Assembly: GCA_035535055.1 (NCBI GenBank)
Contig: DATLQT010000034.1
Location: 1 to 64,000 of the forward strand
From: UBA6019 sp035535055
GTDB taxonomy: Bacteria > Chloroflexota > Dormibacteria > Dormibacterales > Dormibacteraceae
Reading direction: 5' to 3'
DNA: 64,000 nucleotides
Made by a program: the position numbers and the translations under genes. Positions 7,378-14,042 of the stretch are shown here, piece by piece; within the stretch, counting starts at the first letter, position 1; each line of letters opens with the position of its first letter. The notes beneath the pieces were generated by a model, which saw only the letters and a program-made list of their open reading frames with translations, was not told the DNA's origin and did not search any database.

Positions 7378-8189
7378 TCGGTCCAGGAGCCGTCGTAGTT
7401 CCGGACGTTCGGGTAGCCGAGGATCTCGGTCAGCACGAACCAGGTATGCGCCGAGCGCTCCCCGATCCGGCAATAGGCGATCGTCTCCTTGTCGGGTTCG
7501 ATGCCCTGCGCGCTGTAGAGCTCTTGCAGGTCGGCCACGCTCTTGAAGGTCCCGTCCTCCTTGACGGCCTTGGCCCAGGGGATGTTCTTGGCAGTCGGGA
7601 TGTGGCCGCCCCGCTGAGCGCCCTCCTGCGGCAGGTTCTCGGGTGCGAGCAGCTCGCCCGAGTACTCGCCCGGGGAGCGGACGTCGACCAGGCCCGCCTT
7701 GCCGATCCGCTCGGCGACGTCGTCGCGGTAGGCCCGGATCGACTCCTTGGTGGAGCCACTGAACTTGAAGCCCGTCTCCCCGTAAGAGGGGGCCTCGGTG
7801 CTGAAGTCGCGGCCCTCGGCCTCCAGCTTGACGCGGCCGCCGTCCACCAGCTTCACGTTGTCGAAGCCGTAGTACTTGAGCGTCCAATACGCGTAGGCGG
7901 CGAACCAGTTGTTGTTGTCGCCATAGAGCACGACGGTCGTCTTTGGACCGATTCCGCTGCTGCTCAGCAGCTGTTCCAGCTGGTCTTTGGCGGCGATGTC
8001 GCGCACCGGCCGAGCCTGGAGGTCAGTGCGCCAGTTCCACCCCACCGCGCCGTTCAGGTGGCCCTTCTCGTAGGCCGTGGTGTCGACGTCCACCTCGACC
8101 AGCCGGACTGCCGGGTCGTTGAGGTGTTCGACGGCCCAGTCAGTGCTGACCAGGGCGTTCGGGTTGGCGATGTGTCCATTGCTTCCCAT
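7341..8189 (-). CDS. sseA: Thiosulfate/3-mercaptopyruvate sulfurtransferase (tandem rhodanese)
   Basis: A 282-residue two-domain rhodanese. The N-terminal inactive domain starts STDWAVEHLNDP and carries GHLNGAVGWNW. The C-terminal active domain has VDVRSPGEYSG, the GHIPTAKNIPWA helix and the catalytic cysteine loop CRIGERS. It transfers sulfane sulfur from thiosulfate or mercaptopyruvate to a thiol acceptor. A good Shine-Dalgarno (AAAGGAC) precedes ATG 8189. The gene is first in an operon with DUF4395 and thioredoxin genes. Its 5' region contains a short cysteine-rich reading frame and an intrinsic terminator hairpin, so expression is probably attenuated when cysteine is plentiful. Confidence 0.92.
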   Translation of the reverse strand: MGSNGHIANPNALVSTDWAVEHLNDPAVRLVEVDVDTTAYEKGHLNGAVGWNWRTDLQARPVRDIAAKDQLEQLLSSSGIGPKTTVVLYGDNNNWFAAYAYWTLKYYGFDNVKLVDGGRVKLEAEGRDFSTEAPSYGETGFKFSGSTKESIRAYRDDVAERIGKAGLVDVRSPGEYSGELLAPENLPQEGAQRGGHIPTAKNIPWAKAVKEDGTFKSVADLQELYSAQGIEPDKETIAYCRIGERSAHTWFVLTEILGYPNVRNYDGSWTEWGSLIKAPIEK

Positions 8190-8240
8190 CTGTTTTTGTC
8201 CTTTCAGGTTTCCGAGATTGGCAACCAGGCATGGCTTGGC

Positions 8241-8318
8241 TGAAAAAAAGAAGAAGACCGGGGCTTCCGCCGGGGCCTTTATGAAGTGGAGGCGCGGAGG
8301 AAGTTCTTGCCGGTCTTC
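8241..8318 (-). terminator. Intrinsic terminator / attenuator upstream of sseA
   Basis: On the minus strand a perfect 9-bp stem, GAAGACCGG (8318-8310) with CCGGTCTTC (8261-8253), encloses a GC-rich internal hairpin (CTTCC... with GGAAG). It is followed at once by TTCTTTTTTT (8252-8243). This is a textbook Rho-independent terminator placed between a short cysteine-rich reading frame and the sulfurtransferase gene. A ribosome stalled at the cysteine codons would cover the 5' arm and prevent the stem from forming. Confidence 0.75.
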
Positions 8319-8391
8319 AGCGCTTACAGAAGCAGGCGGGAGTATGGATCAGCCGCATCGCGGGATACTGATAGCCGTTCTCCAGCCGCAT
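8317..8391 (-). CDS. Putative cysteine-sensing leader peptide
   Basis: A 24-codon frame ending in TPACFCKR and a TGA stop, with an internal ATG at 8358 that would give a 13-residue version. Two cysteine codons (TGC at 8334-8332 and TGT at 8328-8326) lie only a few codons before the stop. The stop itself abuts the 5' arm of an intrinsic terminator, and the first downstream gene is a sulfurtransferase. A TACAAT box at 8405-8400 would start transcription at or within about two bases of ATG 8391, so translation may be leaderless. Cysteine-codon leader peptides are known upstream of sulfur genes in actinobacteria; that this one works likewise is inferred. Confidence 0.6.
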   Translation of the reverse strand: MRLENGYQYPAMRLIHTPACFCKR

Positions 8392-8399
8392 TTGACGGC

Positions 8400-8405
8400 A
8401 TTGTA
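8400..8405 (-). promoter_or_regulatory. Probable -10 box for the sseA leader transcript
   Basis: The minus strand reads TACAAT here, a five-of-six match to the consensus -10 element, with eight bases between it and ATG 8391. No convincing -35 element is seen 16-18 bases further upstream. The spacing puts the transcription start at or beside the leader peptide ATG. Confidence 0.4.
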
Positions 8406-8454
8406 ACCACAGGTCGAGACCGATTTCTTCCATCCGGATAGGCTTGATCTGCTG

Positions 8455-9309
8455 ATGCGAACCGGTCTCATCAAGTACCAGGCGCTGGGCAACGATTACC
8501 TGGTCCTCGACCTGCCCGGCCCGCTCGATGAGCTCCTGCCCCTGCTGCCGGTGCTCTGCCACCGCCAGTTCGGCCTCGGCAGCGACGGCCTGCTCGCCTT
8601 CGATCCGGCCGCGATGTCGGTCCGCATATTCAACCCCGACGGCAGCGAGGCGCAGAAGAGCGGCAACGGGCTCCGGATCACCGCCGCCCACGCCGTCCTC
8701 GAGCACGGCGCGCCGGAACGGTTCGAGATCTTGACCATGGATCGCGCCAACCAGGTGACGGTGCTGGAGACCCTGGGCCCGCGGGTCGTCAGCGAGCTGG
8801 ACATCGGGCGCCCGTCATTCCGGGCCGCCGACCTGCCGGCAACGGTGGAGGGGGAACCGGGGCAGGTGACCATCGAGACGCCCGCCGGGACCGTCAAAGC
8901 AACACTGGTCTCGGTCGGCAACCCACACGCGGTGGTGTTCGGCGAATCGGTGGACCCCCGGCGGATGGTCGAGCTGGGCCCGCACATCGAACGGCACCCG
9001 ATGTTCCCGGAGCGGACCAACGTGCAGCTGGTCGAGGTCCTCGACCGGGGCCGGGCGCGGATCGAGATCTGGGAGCGCGGAGCCGGTTACACCCTCGCCT
9101 CCGGCACCAGCGCGAGCGCCGTCGCGGCGGCGCTGATGCGGGAGGGCTTGGTCGACGAGCGGGTGACGATCACGATGCCCGGTGGCGAGCTTCATGTTCA
9201 CCGCGGAGCTGACGGCGGACTGGTCCAGCGTGGACCCGCCCAGCGGGTCTACCGGGCGGAGCTCGAGCTCACCGACCTGATGGGGGTCAGGATTCCACCC
9301 TCGGGCTGA
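8455..9309 (+). CDS. DapF-like epimerase homologue lacking both catalytic cysteines
   Basis: A 284-residue protein with the two-lobed diaminopimelate epimerase fold. Conserved family segments are clear: KYQALGNDYLVLD, HRQFGLGSDGLL, FNPDGSE, SVGNPHAVVF, ERTNVQ and IWERGAGYT. The two active-site cysteines of DapF normally sit in a CGNG loop and an ACGTG loop; here these read KSGNG (Ser69) and ASGTS (Ser216). Classical two-cysteine racemisation is therefore not possible as written. It may be a serine-based isomerase, a relative acting on another substrate, or a binding protein. Start ATG 8455 fits the family N-terminus. It is divergent from the sulfur operon, sharing the 8392-8454 region. Confidence 0.85.
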   Translation: MRTGLIKYQALGNDYLVLDLPGPLDELLPLLPVLCHRQFGLGSDGLLAFDPAAMSVRIFNPDGSEAQKSGNGLRITAAHAVLEHGAPERFEILTMDRANQVTVLETLGPRVVSELDIGRPSFRAADLPATVEGEPGQVTIETPAGTVKATLVSVGNPHAVVFGESVDPRRMVELGPHIERHPMFPERTNVQLVEVLDRGRARIEIWERGAGYTLASGTSASAVAAALMREGLVDERVTITMPGGELHVHRGADGGLVQRGPAQRVYRAELELTDLMGVRIPPSG

Positions 9310-9341
9310 CCCCGGCGGCGGTTGCCCTCAAACGGAGAACG

Positions 9342-9365
9342 GCGGCCAGGCTGCTGCCAGGCCGC
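9342..9365 (+). other. Short GC hairpin after the DapF-like gene
   Basis: GCGGCC (9342-9347) pairs with GGCCGC (9360-9365), enclosing AGGC...GCCA with one mismatch. It lies between the convergent DapF-like gene and the hypothetical gene ending at 9401. There is no T-run, so it may be a weak or Rho-assisted terminator, or chance in GC-rich sequence. Confidence 0.3.
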
Positions 9366-9400
9366 ACGTGTCCCCCTTTCCCGGGGCCTTCCCTCCCTCT

Positions 9401-10120
9401 TCAGACGGCTTGCCCCTGGATCGCAAGGTAGAACTCGCGGTCCCCGGAGGAGACCAGCGAGGCGCCGATGCCCCTCAGTGCCTGGGAGACGGCTTCCATC
9501 CGGTCGACGGGGCCGTCGTACTCGGCCTCGAAGGCGGCGACGTCGCCGTCCGAGCCGAGGGACCTGACGCTCGACATCCCGGGCGCGCTGTCGAGCAGCT
9601 CGGCGACCTTCTCCGCCAGCTCGGCGTCGAGGATCGGGCGAACGCTGACCAGCACCTTCGGGCTCTCCTCGGCAGTCAACCAGTCGAGGCCGAGGAACGC
9701 GGAGGGAAGCCGGACGGGCGTCGGCTCCGCGGGAAGAAGATCGGAATCGGTGCCCCAGCCGAGGCTCTCGACCACGTTCTCCGGCTCGCCCTGGGGCTCC
9801 GGCAGGAAGGGGGCGCGGTAGCTCTCGGGCAGCGGAGCCAGGCTCGCCTGGGCCGCCTCGACGCGCTCGGGCGCTGAGGTCGAAACCGGCAGGACCGGGG
9901 CCGGGGGCTGGACGGTAGCGGCGGCGCTGCGAGCGCGGATGCGCTCGAAGAGCTCGGTCGGGACCGACGACCGCCAGTCAGATGCCGGCTGGGATTCGCT
10001 GCTGCGGCGCTCGAAGCGCCAGTGGTCGAGAAGCGTGGGCTCGGACAGCTGGACCAGGTTCTCGCTGTTGTCGGAATCCGTTCCTTCCACCGTCATCTCG
10101 GGGTTTTCCGCCGTGCTCAT
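9401..10120 (-). CDS. Hypothetical protein with C-terminal alpha/beta domain
   Basis: I do not recognise this 239-residue protein. The first 150 residues are acidic, then proline- and serine-rich and probably disordered. Residues about 155-239 look like a folded ferredoxin-like domain: VLVSVRPI strand, a helix AELAEKVAELLDSAPGM, two strands, a helix MEAVSQALRGIG, and a last strand. The same pattern, including the strand-helix-PG turn, recurs at the C-terminus of the protein at 16421-17533, so the two share a domain. There is no signal peptide or membrane segment. It lies 58 bases downstream of the AIM24 gene on the same strand and may be cotranscribed with it. Confidence 0.7.
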   Translation of the reverse strand: MSTAENPEMTVEGTDSDNSENLVQLSEPTLLDHWRFERRSSESQPASDWRSSVPTELFERIRARSAAATVQPPAPVLPVSTSAPERVEAAQASLAPLPESYRAPFLPEPQGEPENVVESLGWGTDSDLLPAEPTPVRLPSAFLGLDWLTAEESPKVLVSVRPILDAELAEKVAELLDSAPGMSSVRSLGSDGDVAAFEAEYDGPVDRMEAVSQALRGIGASLVSSGDREFYLAIQGQAV

Positions 10121-10178
10121 GACCGCAAGTTATGACGGCTGCCGGTCATGTCACCGTCATGCCGGCGACGCGTCGCGA

Positions 10179-10904
10179 TCAGAGCTGGATCGACGGGCCC
10201 CCAGACCCCTCCGAGCTCGGGAGGTAATGGCTGATCGCATGGGCGAGGTTGGGCAGCGGCAGGGACTGGAGCCAGACCTTGCCCGGGCCCGTCAGCTGGA
10301 CCAGGAAGAGGCCGTCTCCGCCGAAGAGCACGTTGCGGATCCCCGGCACCGTGGTCACCGAGAACTGGACGCTGGCGTCGAGCATCCCGACGTGACCGGG
10401 ATGGACGCGGATCGTCTCGCCGGCCGCCAGCTCCTTCTGAACGACCTCGCCCTGGAGCTCGCACCACCAAAGGCCCTGGCCCTGGATCCGCTGCATGAAG
10501 AGGCCCATGCCGCCGAAGATGGCGCCGCCGAGCTTCTGCTGCATCGCCACCGTGAGCTGGATCTGGGCCGTGCCGGCCAGGAAGCCGTGCCGGTGCACAA
10601 CGTATCCGGGATGGCCCGCCGGTAACTCGACCGGCAGAATGGTGCCCGGGACCTTGGTCGCAAAGCCGACCTGTCCGGGAGCCTGGTAGGCGTAGTACTG
10701 GGTCATGTAGATGGTGGAGCCACTGATCGCGCGGGTCAGGGCGCCGAAGAGCCCACCCTGCTGGCCCCCGACCGCGGTGCCGCTCTGTAGCCCGATGCTG
10801 GCGGTCATCCAGGAGAGCTCCCCGGACTCGGCGAAGATCCACTCCTGCGGCTGCAACTCGACCTCCAGGACCGGCATGGTGGTGCCTAGGATCTTGTAAT
10901 CCAC
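10179..10904 (-). CDS. AIM24 / TIGR00266 family protein
   Basis: A 241-residue all-beta protein of the AIM24 family. Typical features are the N-terminal LEVELQPQEWIFAESGELSWM, the glycine-rich insertion GGQQGGLFGALTRAISG, and the repeated strands ending in GDGLFLVQLTGPGKVWLQSLPL. The family forms a trimeric beta-barrel-like structure; in fungi AIM24 is mitochondrial, and the bacterial role is unknown. The start is GTG 10904 with AGAGGA seven bases upstream. It follows the M24 peptidase gene's strand, which begins upstream. Confidence 0.85.
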   Translation of the reverse strand: MDYKILGTTMPVLEVELQPQEWIFAESGELSWMTASIGLQSGTAVGGQQGGLFGALTRAISGSTIYMTQYYAYQAPGQVGFATKVPGTILPVELPAGHPGYVVHRHGFLAGTAQIQLTVAMQQKLGGAIFGGMGLFMQRIQGQGLWWCELQGEVVQKELAAGETIRVHPGHVGMLDASVQFSVTTVPGIRNVLFGGDGLFLVQLTGPGKVWLQSLPLPNLAHAISHYLPSSEGSGGPSIQL

Positions 10905-10932
10905 GTCCTCTTCCCCTCTCTCCTCTTTTTGT

Positions 10933-12030
10933 CTATGAACCGCCGCCGGCGGGCCGGCCGGCCGCGATGACCATGAGGCCGCGGTCCGCGGCGGTCAAGA
11001 CCCGCGCCCCATCCGGTTCGACGACCACATCGTCCTCGATCCGGACTCCTCCCCAGCCGGGCACGTAGACGCCCGGCTCGACGGTCACCACGTTACCCGC
11101 CTCCAGCCGCACGGTCGAGCCGGGCTCGAGGTTGGGAAGCTCGTGCGCGTCGAGGCCGAGACCGTGCCCGGTGCGGTGAATGAACCGCTCGCCGTAACCC
11201 GCCCGCTCGAGGCTCTCCCGCGCGGCGGCGTCGACCTCGCCGCAGGTGGTTCCCGCCCGGATCGCCTCGATCGCCCGGTCGTGGGCGTCGAGCACCGCCT
11301 GGTGGACCCTTTGCTGCTCAGCGTCGGGCTTTCCGATCACGGCCATCCGGGTGGTGTCGCCGTTGTAGCCGCGGTGTCGGGCGCCGAAGTCGAGCAGGAC
11401 CAGGTCGCCAGGCGTAAGGCGGCGCTCGCTGGGTCCCAGGTGCGGCAGCGCCGAGTTGGGTCCGCTCTGCACCAGCGGAGCGAATGCCAGGGAGGCGCCG
11501 GATTGCTGGATCAGGGCCGCGAGACGGCCCGCCACCTCGCGCTCGCTCAGGCCCGGGCGAAGCTCGGCGAGGATGGACTCGGTCGCCTGGTCGGTGAGGC
11601 GGGCGGCCTCGGCGAGCAGCTCCAGCTCGGCGGGCTCTTTGACGGCGCGGAAGGAGCGCATCGCGGGCGAGGCGTCGACCACGCGACCGGCCTCGATCGA
11701 TTCCAGGCGGGCGAGCGTCAGGTGCTCTTTCTCCACGGCGAGCACGTCCGCGTCCCCGAGGGCGTCGATGAGGACCCGATAGGGGTCTGTCCCATCGCGC
11801 CAGGAGACGACCCGGACCTGGCGGGCCCTGCCCTCGGCGTTCTCGCGCTCGAGGTCGGGGACGACCAGCACCGTCTCGCCGGCGGCGCGGACCGCAACCG
11901 CCATCAGCCGCTCGTGAGGGTTGGCCAAAAAGCCGGTCAGGTAGAGGATCGAGACCGGGTCGCTGACCCAGGCCGCCCCCGCGCCGGCCGCCGTCATCCA
12001 TTCGCGCAGCCGGGTGAGACTCACAGGCAT
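10933..12030 (-). CDS. M24 family Xaa-Pro aminopeptidase
   Basis: A 365-residue cytoplasmic metallopeptidase that removes an N-terminal residue preceding proline. The N-terminal creatinase-like domain (residues 1-125) starts with LREWMTAAGAGAAWV. The C-terminal pita-bread domain holds all five metal ligands: the Asp pair in LLDFGARHRGYNGDTTR, the His in RTGHGLGLDAHE, and the Glu residues in VTVEPGVYVPG and VRIEDDV. ATG 12030 gives the standard start; the long upstream extension of this frame lies antisense to the cation exporter and is not real. It is divergent from that exporter with a 36-base gap. Confidence 0.91.
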   Translation of the reverse strand: MPVSLTRLREWMTAAGAGAAWVSDPVSILYLTGFLANPHERLMAVAVRAAGETVLVVPDLERENAEGRARQVRVVSWRDGTDPYRVLIDALGDADVLAVEKEHLTLARLESIEAGRVVDASPAMRSFRAVKEPAELELLAEAARLTDQATESILAELRPGLSEREVAGRLAALIQQSGASLAFAPLVQSGPNSALPHLGPSERRLTPGDLVLLDFGARHRGYNGDTTRMAVIGKPDAEQQRVHQAVLDAHDRAIEAIRAGTTCGEVDAAARESLERAGYGERFIHRTGHGLGLDAHELPNLEPGSTVRLEAGNVVTVEPGVYVPGWGGVRIEDDVVVEPDGARVLTAADRGLMVIAAGRPAGGGS

Positions 12031-12066
12031 CGAGGGTACATTTGCCTCGAGGCTTTCGTAATTTCC

Positions 12067-12990
12067 TTGGACGACCACAAACACCTGCTGACCGGCGGAC
12101 GGCTCCGGCAGGCCTTCCTGCTGACCGCCTTCATCCTGCTGGTGGAACTGGCGGCTGGCCTCCTGTCCCATTCGATCGCGCTGCTCGCCGACGCCGGTCA
12201 CATCCTCACCGACGTCTTCGCACTGGGCGTGGCCTGGTTCGCGGTGGTGCAGTCGAGCCGCCCCGCCGACCTCCGGCGGACCTATGGCTACCAGCGCGTC
12301 GGCATCCTGGCCGCGGGCGCCAACGCCGTGACCCTGGTCCTGATCGTGATCCTGATCCTGGTCGAGGCGGTCCAGCGCCTGCTGCACCCGCAGCCCGTGA
12401 ACGGCGCCCTGGTGATCGTGTCCGCCCTGGTCGCGATCGGGGTGAACGCCTACATCGCGCGCGGGTTGCGCGCCGATGACCGGAACCTCAACGTGCGCGC
12501 GGCCCTGCTCCACGTGCTGGGTGACCTCGCCGCCTCGATCGGAGTGGTGGCGGCAGGAGCGCTGATCCTGCTCACCGGCTGGCTCTACGCCGATCCGATC
12601 GTCTCCATCCTCATCACCGGGCTGATCAGCTTCGGGGCCTGGCGGATCGTCATCGACGCCGTCAACGTCCTGCTGGAGGGGGTGCCTGCGGGCATCGATC
12701 TCGACGAGGTGCAGGGCGAGATCACCGCGGTGGCAGGGGTCACCTCGGTCCACGACCTTCACGTCTGGTCGCTGTCGGGTGAGTCGATAGCGCTGAGCTG
12801 CCACATCGTGGTCCCCGAGGACCAGCCGGCCGCTGACTCCGAGCACATCGTTCGAGAACTGGAGATGTCGCTCTGCTCACGCTTCGACATCGGCCACACG
12901 ACCATCCAGGTCGAGTCCTGCCATCCCTGTTCCGCGGAGTTGACTCATGGGCCGGACGAGCACAACCATCCCCACTTTGCGGTGGGTTAG
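12067..12990 (+). CDS. Cation diffusion facilitator (CzcD/ZitB-type) metal exporter
   Basis: A 307-residue CDF transporter that exports zinc or a similar divalent cation in exchange for protons. It has six membrane segments. The metal-site motifs HSIALLADAGHILTD in helix 2 and HVLGDLAAS in helix 5 both have the His-x3-Asp pair typical of Zn transporters. The cytoplasmic C-terminal domain (SVHDLHVWSLS) follows, and the tail has His and Cys residues (ESCHPCS, DEHNHPHF) that may bind metal. I start it at TTG 12067; the frame upstream is antisense to the peptidase. No metal regulator is adjacent. Confidence 0.87.
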   Translation: MDDHKHLLTGGRLRQAFLLTAFILLVELAAGLLSHSIALLADAGHILTDVFALGVAWFAVVQSSRPADLRRTYGYQRVGILAAGANAVTLVLIVILILVEAVQRLLHPQPVNGALVIVSALVAIGVNAYIARGLRADDRNLNVRAALLHVLGDLAASIGVVAAGALILLTGWLYADPIVSILITGLISFGAWRIVIDAVNVLLEGVPAGIDLDEVQGEITAVAGVTSVHDLHVWSLSGESIALSCHIVVPEDQPAADSEHIVRELEMSLCSRFDIGHTTIQVESCHPCSAELTHGPDEHNHPHFAVG

Positions 12991-12999
12991 CCGCGCCGG

Positions 13000-13473
13000 C
13001 TACTCGATGGCGAGGATCGTCAGCTCGTAGGGCTCGCCGCCGCCGGGGTCGACGCTGACGGTGTCTCCCTTGCGGTGGTTGAGCAGTGCCTTTCCCACCG
13101 CGGATTCGTTCGAGATGCGGCCGTCGGCCGGCGACGCCTCCGCCGGACCGACGATGGTGTAGTGCTCCTCGGGTCCGCCGGCCTCGCTGAAACGCACCGT
13201 CGAGCCCAGGTGCACTACTCCGTCGGCGACGGGCGCGGAGATCAGCGACGCATTGCGCACGATCTGCTCGAGCTCGGCGATGCGTGACTCGATGAAGCCC
13301 TGTTCGTTCTTGGCCGAGTGGTACTCGAAGTTCTCCGACAGGTCTCCAAGTTCGCGCGCCGACTTGATCTTCTCGACGATGTTCGGCCGCCGCACCCCTG
13401 TCAGCTCGGCGAGCTCAGCCCTGACGGCGGCGAGGCCTTCGGGCGTGATGTCGACTTTTCCAGATTCCGGCAC
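13000..13473 (-). CDS. greA: Transcription elongation factor GreA
   Basis: A 157-residue GreA/GreB protein that rescues backtracked RNA polymerase by stimulating transcript cleavage. The N-terminal coiled coil is clear, with the acidic tip in ARELGDLSENFEYHSAKNEQ, and the C-terminal FKBP-like domain contains the conserved STVRF strand and ISNESAVGKALL segment. The length is normal. The start is GTG 13473, followed by PESGKVDITPEGLAAVRAEL. It is transcribed convergently with the cation exporter. Confidence 0.94.
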   Translation of the reverse strand: MPESGKVDITPEGLAAVRAELAELTGVRRPNIVEKIKSARELGDLSENFEYHSAKNEQGFIESRIAELEQIVRNASLISAPVADGVVHLGSTVRFSEAGGPEEHYTIVGPAEASPADGRISNESAVGKALLNHRKGDTVSVDPGGGEPYELTILAIE

Positions 13474-13550
13474 AAGGTCAGTCTAGAAGTGGCGTTAGTA
13501 CTTATGCTGTGCGCCGCATTCGCCCGCGCAAATAAGGAGGAAGTGCGTTT

Positions 13551-13571
13551 ATGAGTTCGATCCGATGTTGA
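13551..13571 (+). CDS. Six-codon mini-ORF overlapping the next start
   Basis: ATG 13551 opens a frame encoding MSSIRC and stops at TGA 13569-13571. It has the strongest Shine-Dalgarno in the area, AAGGAGGAA at 13532-13540. The membrane protein start (ATG 13565) lies inside it in another frame and has no Shine-Dalgarno of its own. The mini-ORF could couple initiation of the membrane protein. Alternatively, it could mark a frameshift in the membrane gene start. Confidence 0.35.
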   Translation: MSSIRC

Positions 13572-13960
13572 GGGCTCGTCTCCTGACCGTGGTGATGCTG
13601 CTGATGGGCATCCTGTTGGTGGTCGGTGGAACCGTCTCGGTGCTGCCAACCTCACTGCTGCCGTTCGACGGCCTGGCCGGCGCTGACGTCTCGGTCGCCG
13701 GGGTGGCACTCGGGGTCGGCATCGCGGCCGCCTCGTTCAACCCCGAAGCCCACGTCAGCTGGGTTCGGATCGCGATTCTTTACTCGATCCTCGAGATCGT
13801 CTATCGAGTCGTTTTCGGCATCTTCTGGGGCACCTGGGGAACTGGGGTCCCGTCCCTTCTGGCGATCATCTTCGCGATTGTGCTGATCGTCCTCTACCCG
13901 CGCCGCGGCGAACTCATGCCGCACGCGGACACGAGGCCGGCAGTCGCAGGCGCCCACTGA
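13565..13960 (+). CDS. Small membrane protein of unknown function
   Basis: I do not recognise this 131-residue protein. It has four hydrophobic segments: LLTVVMLLMGILLVVGG, a Val/Ala-rich second segment, IAILYSILEIVYRVVFGIFW and SLLAIIFAIVLIVLY, followed by a short polar tail. There is no obvious catalytic motif. The start is linked to an overlapping six-codon frame that owns the ribosome-binding site. It is followed by a strong intrinsic terminator and so is probably transcribed alone. Confidence 0.65.
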   Translation: MLRARLLTVVMLLMGILLVVGGTVSVLPTSLLPFDGLAGADVSVAGVALGVGIAAASFNPEAHVSWVRIAILYSILEIVYRVVFGIFWGTWGTGVPSLLAIIFAIVLIVLYPRRGELMPHADTRPAVAGAH

Positions 13961-13985
13961 CGGCGCGAACAGCCAGCTGAAATAA

Positions 13986-14035
13986 GAGAAAGGGGAAGGC
14001 TTCTTTCGCGGGAAGCCTTTCTCCTTTCTTTTTTA
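13986..14035 (+). terminator. Intrinsic terminator between convergent genes
   Basis: AGAAAGG...AAGGCTTC (13986-14003) pairs with GAAGCC...CCTTTCT (14012-14029) around a TTTCGCGG loop, with a T-rich run (TTCTTTTTTAT) after it. It ends the plus-strand membrane gene. On the minus strand the opposite side reads CTCTTATTT, so it may also terminate the gene ending at 14043 only weakly. Confidence 0.85.
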
Positions 14036-14042
14036 TCCCGCT

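Noticed and set aside
8326..8706. A longer frame (129 codons) ending in the same leader peptide
   Set aside because: Upstream of 8391 it runs antisense to the DapF-like gene, and the probable -10 box at 8400-8405 would exclude it from the transcript.
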